Source: Gudongella sp049310905
GTDB taxonomy: Bacteria; Bacillota; Clostridia; Tissierellales; Tissierellaceae
Direction: 5' to 3'
Assembly: GCF_049310905.1 (NCBI RefSeq)
Contig: NZ_JBMEMN010000010.1
Span: 7,096-71,095 of the forward strand
DNA: 64,000 nucleotides
This document shows positions 58,525-64,000 of this stretch, piece by piece. The position numbers and the translations under genes are program-made. Positions within the stretch are counted from its first letter, which is position 1. Each line of letters opens with the position of its first letter. The notes under the pieces are model-generated. The model worked only from the letters and a program-made list of their open reading frames with translations, made no database searches and had not been told where the DNA came from.

Positions 58525-59973
58525 TTATACGTCTATTCTCCAGTTTTTAGGCGCAATAAGCGCAATTATGGTAAATAGCTCCAATCTTCCCAGCAGCATT
58601 AAAAATGAAAGCAACAACTTTGTTGGCCATGAGAAAAATGCATAGTTTTGAACTGGTCCAACCAATTCCAGTCCTGGCCCAATATTACCCAAGGTTGCCG
58701 CAACGGCACTTCCTGCTGTCAAAAGGTCCACCTGCTCCAATGATACCAAAAGGGTTGAAAACAGAAATAGCAATAAATATAGCGCCAGAAAGCTGTTGAT
58801 TCTAGCCACTGTCTCACTAGGAATTACCTTGTTGTTAATCTTTATAGGTATTACTGCCCTTGGATGATAGAGCTTTCCTACTTCACGCTTAACCAGCTTC
58901 ATCATAACAAGAATCCTAATAATCTTCATCCCTCCACCAGTTGAACCTGCACTCGCTCCAACAAACATAAGTATCAGAAGGATCCCCTTGGAGAAAGTTG
59001 GCCAGAGGTCAAAATCTGCAGTGGAATATCCAGTAGTTGTAATGATGGATGCAACTTGAAAAAATGAATCTCTCAATGAAAATCCAACATTGTGATAGCT
59101 AACCACCCAAAGGTCAATCGCTATTGCAAGTGTTGCAATGACTATGATTTTGATGTAGAGTCTAAATTCCTCATCCTTAAAAAGATCTGTTGACTTTCCT
59201 CTAAAAAATGAATAATACAAGGAGAAGTTTACTCCGGAAGCCACCATGAAGAATGCTATTACCATGTGGATATATGTGCTGTCAAAATCAGCAATACTTC
59301 CATTCCTGTTGGAGAATCCTCCAGTTCCAACAGTTCCAAACGTGTGAATAAATGATTCGTATACTCCCATTCCACCGATAGATAGTAGCAACACCTCAGC
59401 CAGGGTAATTGTTACATAGGTTATGTACAATATCTTGGCGGTATCCCTCAATCTTGGCGCGATTTTCCCAGCCATGGGCCCCGGTGATTCAGCTTTAAAG
59501 ATCTGGAATCCTCCAATTCCCAAAGCCGGCATAAGAGCCAATGTAAATACAAGTATTCCCATTCCTCCAATCCAGTGTGTAAATGATCTCCAGAAAAGAA
59601 TTCCCTGAGGCAGTCCCTCAATTTCTTTTAATATTGTAGCTCCCGTTGTTGTGAACCCTGAAACTATTTCAAAGAATGCATCTATATAGTTGTTTGTAAC
59701 TCCAGTCAAATGTAGTGGCAGAGCACCCATTATGGAAGCAAAAAGCCATCCTAAGGCCACAATCGCCAAGCCTTCCTTTGCACCTATTGAAGACTGACCT
59801 GTTTTTCTTCTTGTCATCAAACCGCCTATTATTGCAGTTAATAGTATTGTTATTAAAAAAGGCATTCTATCTGGTCCCTGACTTGAAACTGCAATCAAAT
59901 ATGACGGCAGCATAAGAACTGCTTCAACTATCAGCAGGCTTCCCAGCACTCTTGTTACGATTCCATAATTCAC
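58525..59973 (-). CDS. trkH: TrkH/KtrB family potassium transporter
   Basis: 482 residues, about ten membrane segments and four pore loops: SGFTTTGATIL (~85-95), TVGTGGFSNRNGSI, SIITTTGYSTADFDL and a fourth near SAVAATLGNIGPGLE. A Gly-rich GGMKIIR loop is the gating region. It carries K+ into the cell, gated by the TrkA RCK ring. The start is GTG 59973, eight bases after GGGAGG; it overlaps the end of trkA by 50 bases. Confidence 0.94.
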   Translation of the reverse strand: MNYGIVTRVLGSLLIVEAVLMLPSYLIAVSSQGPDRMPFLITILLTAIIGGLMTRRKTGQSSIGAKEGLAIVALGWLFASIMGALPLHLTGVTNNYIDAFFEIVSGFTTTGATILKEIEGLPQGILFWRSFTHWIGGMGILVFTLALMPALGIGGFQIFKAESPGPMAGKIAPRLRDTAKILYITYVTITLAEVLLLSIGGMGVYESFIHTFGTVGTGGFSNRNGSIADFDSTYIHMVIAFFMVASGVNFSLYYSFFRGKSTDLFKDEEFRLYIKIIVIATLAIAIDLWVVSYHNVGFSLRDSFFQVASIITTTGYSTADFDLWPTFSKGILLILMFVGASAGSTGGGMKIIRILVMMKLVKREVGKLYHPRAVIPIKINNKVIPSETVARINSFLALYLLLFLFSTLLVSLEQVDLLTAGSAVAATLGNIGPGLELVGPVQNYAFFSWPTKLLLSFLMLLGRLELFTIIALIAPKNWRIDV

Positions 59974-61330
59974 CTAACAGACCTCCCTTTTTCGGTTTGA
60001 AAAACATCTTCAAGCCTGAAAGATTTTCAGATAGACAGAATACCACAATTCTGTCATTGGCCTTAAGCTCAGTATCCCCTTTTGGAATAATTACATCGTT
60101 GTCTCTTACTACGGCACCGATTATTATTCCTTTTGGCAAGGAGAGGTCCATAAGCTTTTTGCCTATACAAGGAAGATCCTTGTCAATAATTATCTCTGTC
60201 ACTTCAGCATTACCTCCCAAGAGCAAGGATACGGATACAACTTTACCGCCTCTGATGTATTTTAGAATGCTGCTTGCAGTTATATATACGGGATTTATTG
60301 CTGCATCGATTTTTAACCTATCAATAATCTTAATGTAATTTGATCTGCTGATCTTGGCTACTGTCTTTCTGACACCTGACTGTTTTGCCATAAGAGCCAT
60401 AAGAAGGTTTGCCTCATCAAATCCAGTGACTCCAACAAAAGCATCCATCCCGGAAAGATTTTCCTCCTCCAAAAGATGAATGTCAGTACCATCTCCATGG
60501 ATTATCAAAACATTGTCTAGAAGCTCTGACAGTTCCTGACATCTCTTTTTGTCCTCTTCTACAAGGGTTACCTGAATCTTATTTCTTTCCAGCCTTTGTG
60601 CAAGATAGTATCCAACATTTCCACCACCTAGGATCATGGCAGACCTAATCATTTTGGTTTTAAAGTCCTCACCAAGTCTTTTACTGATATTTTCAACCTC
60701 TTTGGACTGCCCGATTACATGGATTATATCCCCTCTAATGATTTCAGTTGAACCATTCGGAATAATCAGGGATCCATCCCTTGATATTGCAGTGATTAGG
60801 AGAGATTCCAGTCCCTCTAAATCCATTATTCTCATCCCAACAAATTTATCATTGTCATTTACATTGAAATCCACCATCTGAACCTTTCCGCTGGCAAACT
60901 CATCAGTGTAAAAACTATAGCTCTTCAAAAGGTACTTCTCCATTGCAATTGCTGTTGCCAAATCCGGATTTACAATATGGTCAATTCCCAACTCAGCCTT
61001 GATAAAGTCAATTTGTTGCATGTACTCAGGATTTCTAATTCTCGCTATGGTCTGCTTGCATCCAAGTTTCTTTGCAAGAGTACATATCAAGGTATTTGTT
61101 TCATCGTTTTCAGTAGTCCCAACAAGCAGGTCATATTCTTCGATTCCAAGTTCTCTCATCATTCTTATATCTATTCCATTTGCAACAACAGTCAGCACAT
61201 CAAGGTGTTCATTCAATCTCTCAAGAACTTTTGTATTGCTGTCCATTACGGTCACATCAATATTCTCTGCCACAAAAAACTCTGCCAATTTCGCACCAAG
61301 CTTGCCAGCTCCAACAATCATTGTCTTCAT
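59924..61330 (-). CDS. trkA: TrkA, NAD-binding potassium uptake regulator
   Basis: 468 residues with two RCK modules. Nucleotide loops GAGKLGAKLAEFF (~7-19) and GGGNVGYYLAQRLE (~232-245), each followed by a TrkA-C domain (KFVGMRIMDLEG and CIGKKLMDLSLPKG). It forms a ring beneath TrkH and senses NAD(H)/ATP and possibly c-di-AMP. GGGGTGA precedes the ATG. A promoter and a short hairpin leader lie upstream. Confidence 0.94.
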   Translation of the reverse strand: MKTMIVGAGKLGAKLAEFFVAENIDVTVMDSNTKVLERLNEHLDVLTVVANGIDIRMMRELGIEEYDLLVGTTENDETNTLICTLAKKLGCKQTIARIRNPEYMQQIDFIKAELGIDHIVNPDLATAIAMEKYLLKSYSFYTDEFASGKVQMVDFNVNDNDKFVGMRIMDLEGLESLLITAISRDGSLIIPNGSTEIIRGDIIHVIGQSKEVENISKRLGEDFKTKMIRSAMILGGGNVGYYLAQRLERNKIQVTLVEEDKKRCQELSELLDNVLIIHGDGTDIHLLEEENLSGMDAFVGVTGFDEANLLMALMAKQSGVRKTVAKISRSNYIKIIDRLKIDAAINPVYITASSILKYIRGGKVVSVSLLLGGNAEVTEIIIDKDLPCIGKKLMDLSLPKGIIIGAVVRDNDVIIPKGDTELKANDRIVVFCLSENLSGLKMFFKPKKGGLLGELWNRNKSAGKPADS

Positions 61331-61364
61331 TATTTCACCCCTTCAGTCATAAATAAAACAATAA

Positions 61365-61393
61365 CCCTCCAAAGAGGTTTACTATGGAGGATT
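61365..61393 (-). promoter_or_regulatory. Leader hairpin before trkA
   Basis: On the minus strand AATCCTCC ... GGAGGGTT, followed by ATTGTTTTATTT, between the promoter and the start codon. It could act as an attenuator; no known riboswitch consensus recognised. Confidence 0.5.
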
Positions 61394-61419
61394 ATTTCGT
61401 CTCATATTTTGTCAATTAC

Positions 61420-61448
61420 AGTATACTACATTACTGGGGATATTCCAA
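61420..61448 (-). promoter_or_regulatory. Promoter of trkAH
   Basis: On the minus strand TTGGAA (61443-61448), 17 bases, TATACT (61420-61425). Confidence 0.65.
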
Positions 61449-61483
61449 CACTATTCGCTAAGGATAATGTTTTGTTATTATAA

Positions 61484-61511
61484 TTGACATATGTTCTTTA
61501 AGGAGTATAAT
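61484..61511 (+). promoter_or_regulatory. Promoter of the DUF5320/NifX/MinD operon
   Basis: TTGACA (61484-61489), 16 bases, TATAAT (61506-61511). Confidence 0.75.
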
Positions 61512-61521
61512 TAAGGTAGAA

Positions 61522-61536
61522 GGATAATCATTATCA
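61522..61536. promoter_or_regulatory. Fur-box-like operator
   Basis: GGATAATCATTATCA matches the 7-1-7 Fur consensus TGATAATnATTATCA at 14 of 15 bases. It lies just downstream of the -10, where a bound repressor would block transcription. Confidence 0.7.
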
Positions 61537-61560
61537 ATTACAAAAGAAGGAGGATTTATT

Positions 61561-61860
61561 ATGCCTAGATATGATATGACAGGCCCAATGGGCGGTGGAC
61601 CATTTACAGGTAGAGGATTTGGATATTGCGCTCAAAGAGCATTTGGAGCAATGGGTTATGGAAGAGGTGTGGCCAGAGGAGCAGGTAGAGGAATGGGCTA
61701 TGGCAGAGGAATGGGTTTACGCAGAGGTCCAGGATTTGGACCAGTTTACTACGATGTACCCGATCTTTCAGAAAAAGAACTTTTGGAAGATGAAAAAGCT
61801 TATCTTGAAGAACAGCTTGATGCTATCAAGAAAACTCTTTCAAAAATGGATAGCGAATAG
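61561..61860 (+). CDS. DUF5320 Gly/Arg-rich protein
   Basis: 99 residues. It begins MPRYDMTGPMGGGPFTGRG, then a long Gly/Arg/Met-rich repeat (GRGMGYGRGMGLRRGPGFG) to ~62, followed by a charged coiled-coil (LEDEKAYLEEQLDAIKKTL). This is DUF5320, generally encoded with NifX- and MinD-like iron-sulfur proteins. It starts with AGGAGG. Function unknown; the Arg/Gly tract could bind nucleic acid or anionic partners. Confidence 0.85.
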   Translation: MPRYDMTGPMGGGPFTGRGFGYCAQRAFGAMGYGRGVARGAGRGMGYGRGMGLRRGPGFGPVYYDVPDLSEKELLEDEKAYLEEQLDAIKKTLSKMDSE

Positions 61861-61871
61861 GGGGTTATTGG

Positions 61872-62231
61872 ATGATAATAGGTATACCAGCAGATAAAGA
61901 AGACATGAATGGACCAGTAAGTGGCTCATTTGGGAGAGCACCATATTATTTTGTCTATGACGATAAGAAAGAATCAGGGATTTTTATCCTGAATACAGCT
62001 GCTACAGCACAAGGTGGAGCAGGCGTCAAGGCTGCACAGCTCTTGGTCGACCAGAATACTGATATCGTCATTTCACCCCAATTAGGTGAAAATGCCGCCC
62101 AGGTTCTACAGGCTTCAAATACCAAGCTCTATCAATCCAAGGAAGGTAGCCTTATGGACAATATACTCATGCTGAAAGATGGCAAGCTGGGACAGTTGAT
62201 GAATGTTCATGAAGGCTACCACAAACATTAA
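61872..62231 (+). CDS. NifX/NifB-type dinitrogenase Fe-Mo cofactor family protein
   Basis: 119 residues of the NifX-like ribonuclease-H-type fold (IIGIPADKEDMNGPVSGSFG, YYFVYDDKKESG, NTAATAQGGAGVKAAQLL, DIVISPQLGENA). In nitrogenase systems these carry cofactor precursors. Here, next to MinD-type ATPases and without nif genes, a general iron-sulfur or metal-cluster carrier role is more likely. It starts 11 bases after the DUF5320 gene. Confidence 0.9.
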   Translation: MIIGIPADKEDMNGPVSGSFGRAPYYFVYDDKKESGIFILNTAATAQGGAGVKAAQLLVDQNTDIVISPQLGENAAQVLQASNTKLYQSKEGSLMDNILMLKDGKLGQLMNVHEGYHKH

Positions 62232-62233
62232 AA

Positions 62234-63070
62234 ATGAAAATTGCTGTATTGAGCGGTAAGGGAGGCACAGGAAAAACCTTTGTTTCTACAAATCTTTCCA
62301 GAGTAATTGAGAATTCAGTATATCTGGACTGTGATGTAGAGGAACCAAATGGCCATCTATTCCTTGAAGGTCCGGTCCTTTTGACCACTCCTGTTGCTCT
62401 TCCCATACCAGTTATTGATAACAGTCTTTGTGATGGTTGTAAAAAATGTGTAGATTTTTGTCAATTCAATGCATTGGCATATGCCAATGACAAGGTGCTT
62501 GTATTTGATAAGATATGCCACTCATGTGGAGGTTGTGAAATAATCTGTCCACAAAATGCAATAAGTGAAATCCCCAGAAAAATTGGCGAAATACAAAAAC
62601 GCACTTACAGAGATACCACATTATATACCGGGATTCTAAATACCGGTGAAGAATCTGGAACTGCAATCATAGGTGAGCTTCTCAATTGTGTAACACCAGA
62701 TGATTTTGTTGTTATTGATTGCCCACCTGGTAGCTCTTGCGTGGTAATGGACTCAATTAAAGATGCTGATTATTGTGTAATAGTAACTGAACCATCAATC
62801 TTTGGTTCACACAATCTCAGAATGGTTCATGAGCTGGTCGAATTGTTCAACAAACCAATTGGAATTGTGCTAAACAAAACCATAGGTGAAGAGAACCCTT
62901 CAGAGCAGTATTCCAAAGAGCACAATCTACCAATTCTTTTGGAAATACCATGGAGTAGTGAATTGGGGATGTACAATGCAGAGGGAAAGCTTGCAGTGGA
63001 AAAAGATGAAGAATTCAGGGAGATGTTTTCTGGCCTACTCCTAAAGATAAAGCAGGAGGTGGTCAAATGA
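62234..63070 (+). CDS. MinD/Mrp-superfamily ATPase with inserted ferredoxin domain (1)
   Basis: 278 residues. Deviant Walker A SGKGGTGKT (~6-14), then a two-[4Fe-4S] ferredoxin insert (~60-115; CDGCKKCVDFCQFNAL and CHSCGGCEIICPQNAI), then the rest of the ATPase (VVIDCPPGSSC, TEPSIFGSHNLRM, GIVLNKT). It is of the family that pairs with the next gene; relatives are thought to assemble or transfer iron-sulfur clusters. It starts two bases after the NifX-like gene. Confidence 0.92.
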   Translation: MKIAVLSGKGGTGKTFVSTNLSRVIENSVYLDCDVEEPNGHLFLEGPVLLTTPVALPIPVIDNSLCDGCKKCVDFCQFNALAYANDKVLVFDKICHSCGGCEIICPQNAISEIPRKIGEIQKRTYRDTTLYTGILNTGEESGTAIIGELLNCVTPDDFVVIDCPPGSSCVVMDSIKDADYCVIVTEPSIFGSHNLRMVHELVELFNKPIGIVLNKTIGEENPSEQYSKEHNLPILLEIPWSSELGMYNAEGKLAVEKDEEFREMFSGLLLKIKQEVVK

Positions 63071-63933
63071 AGCAAGTTCTGGTACTTAGCGGTAAAGGTG
63101 GGACAGGAAAAACAACTCTTTCCAGTTCCATGATTAAGCTTACAGGAGCTAAGGCATATGCTGATTGTGACGTTGATGCACCAAACTTACATCTGGCGAT
63201 CAATGAAAATCTTGATCCAGTCAAGTCAGACTTCTATGGATTGCCCGTAGCTGAAATTGATAGTGAAAAATGCATATCATGTGACTTGTGTAGACAGAAA
63301 TGTAGATTTGATGCAATAGAATTAACTGATATCTATACTGTTGACAGATTTGCATGTGAAGGTTGTGCTGTATGTCAATTAGTGTGCCCTGCAGATGCCA
63401 TTGAAATGGTGCCACGGGTTACTGGAAAATTGAGTCTGTATGAGAATGATCATATTTTTTCAACTGCAGAGCTTTGTATGGGCAGTGGAAACTCTGGTCT
63501 TCTTGTCACTGAGGTTAAAAAATCACTTATGAGCTGGAGTGATAAGGTTCCCGTAGCCATTATCGATGGCTCACCAGGGATAGGCTGTCCTGTAATTGCT
63601 TCCATAAGTGGAGTTGACCTTGTTGTACTTGTAACAGAACCTACCATTTCAGGTTTCAGTGATATGGAAAGAATTATTGAAACATCAAGGGGTTTTCCTG
63701 CTAAGATAGCTGTCTGCATTAACAAGTACAATCTACACAAAGAGAATACCGAAAAAATTGAGAATTACTGCAAAGACAGGGACATTCCAATCCTTGGAAA
63801 AATTCCATTTGAAAAAGATGCTGTCAGCCTTTTAAACAAGGGGATGACACTAGCAGACAAGGATGGTCCTGCCAGAGATGCAATTGAGAATATAGTTACA
63901 GGGGTATTGGGATTACTGAATATGATAGTGTAA
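63067..63933 (+). CDS. MinD/Mrp-superfamily ATPase with inserted ferredoxin domain (2)
   Basis: 288 residues, paralogous to the preceding protein and overlapping it by four bases. Walker A LSGKGGTGKTTLSS (~6-19), ferredoxin insert (~58-115; CISCDLCRQKCRFDAI and CEGCAVCQLVCPADAI), VAIIDGSPGIGCP (~158-170) and TEPTISGFSDMERI. The two ATPases probably form a heterodimer. It is the last complete gene in the window. Confidence 0.92.
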   Translation: MKQVLVLSGKGGTGKTTLSSSMIKLTGAKAYADCDVDAPNLHLAINENLDPVKSDFYGLPVAEIDSEKCISCDLCRQKCRFDAIELTDIYTVDRFACEGCAVCQLVCPADAIEMVPRVTGKLSLYENDHIFSTAELCMGSGNSGLLVTEVKKSLMSWSDKVPVAIIDGSPGIGCPVIASISGVDLVVLVTEPTISGFSDMERIIETSRGFPAKIAVCINKYNLHKENTEKIENYCKDRDIPILGKIPFEKDAVSLLNKGMTLADKDGPARDAIENIVTGVLGLLNMIV

Positions 63934-63941
63934 AGTAGCTT

Positions 63942-64000
63942 ATGAAAAGAAGAACTACAATGAATAGCTACTACTTAGAGGATAATATTGAAGTTCAATC
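63942..64000 (+). CDS. Possible start of a further gene, cut by the window edge
   Basis: An open frame from ATG 63942 (or ATG 63960) runs to the end without a stop (MKRRTTMNSYYLEDN). The SD is weak, so this is tentative; it would be the next gene of the NifX/MinD operon. Confidence 0.3.
   Translation, partial: MKRRTTMNSYYLEDNIEVQ

Noticed and set aside
61331..61440. c-di-AMP (ydaO) riboswitch before trkA
   Set aside because: The leader is too short and lacks the conserved ydaO elements; only a simple hairpin is seen.
1..64000. tRNA/rRNA genes, CRISPR arrays, insertion sequences, prophage
   Set aside because: No cloverleaf, regularly spaced repeats, transposase, integrase or phage genes were seen by eye on either strand; a covariance-model scan was not possible here.

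Overview
The window reads as a chromosomal segment of an anaerobic, AT-rich, Gram-positive bacterium of the Clostridia/Tissierellia type. The signs are strong AGGAGG-type ribosome binding sites, frequent TTG/GTG starts, lipoproteins with no outer-membrane genes, a flavodiiron oxygen/NO reductase, hemerythrins, many radical SAM enzymes, a tungstate ABC transporter and a selenocysteine formate dehydrogenase. The species assignment is inference. There are about 66 protein genes. I see no rRNA, tRNA, CRISPR array, insertion sequence or prophage. Most genes lie on the minus strand in short operons closed by hairpin terminators.

Layout: 0.1-8.2 kb holds CorA, a MATE exporter, an AraC/GH39-like regulator, a TIM-barrel protein and a large lipoprotein. 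8.3-10.8 kb is a YtrA-like GntR/ABC operon with its own operator. 10.9-12.5 kb is bioY convergent with birA, with a BirA box before bioY. 12.6-20 kb carries IPP isomerase, an LCP protein, a DJ-1 protein, DUF438-hemerythrin-PAS, a lipoprotein, a radical SAM protein and a divergent glycerate-kinase relative. 20-24.6 kb is a redox/metal block: flavodiiron protein, hemerythrin, Crp/Fnr regulator, a P-type ATPase with a CPG motif and a separate HMA protein. 24.7-34 kb is mixed housekeeping (threonine aldolase, PlsY-like, DEAD helicase, arginase with a broken copy of its 3' end, ABC-F, MsrB, two tandem acetyltransferase-like paralogs, a tiny DUF1328 protein).

The core of the window is a molybdenum/tungsten regulon. 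Reading on the minus strand from 46.4 to 34.0 kb: NuoE-like, NuoF-like, a 37-residue small ORF, FdhA (in-frame UGA with a bSECIS hairpin), a ferritin-like protein, MogA/MoaB, MobA, FdhD, then a compact Moco-family riboswitch with terminator, then MoeA, MoeA fused to a periplasmic-binding-like domain, MoaA, and a MoaC-MOSC fusion. At 50.3-54.5 kb the metal-supply side follows: a molbindin, a ModE-HTH/TupA-like fusion regulator, a consensus promoter with a ModE-like dyad, a second and longer Moco-family riboswitch with terminator, and tupABC. Oxyanion import thus appears to be controlled at both DNA and RNA level, and cofactor synthesis by RNA, to feed one NADH-linked, probably electron-bifurcating formate dehydrogenase.

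The right end (54.6-64 kb) has Ung, alanine racemase, the paired DUF4130/radical SAM putative DNA repair proteins, the TrkAH potassium system, and a Fur-box-preceded DUF5320/NifX/MinD/MinD iron-sulfur operon that continues to the edge.
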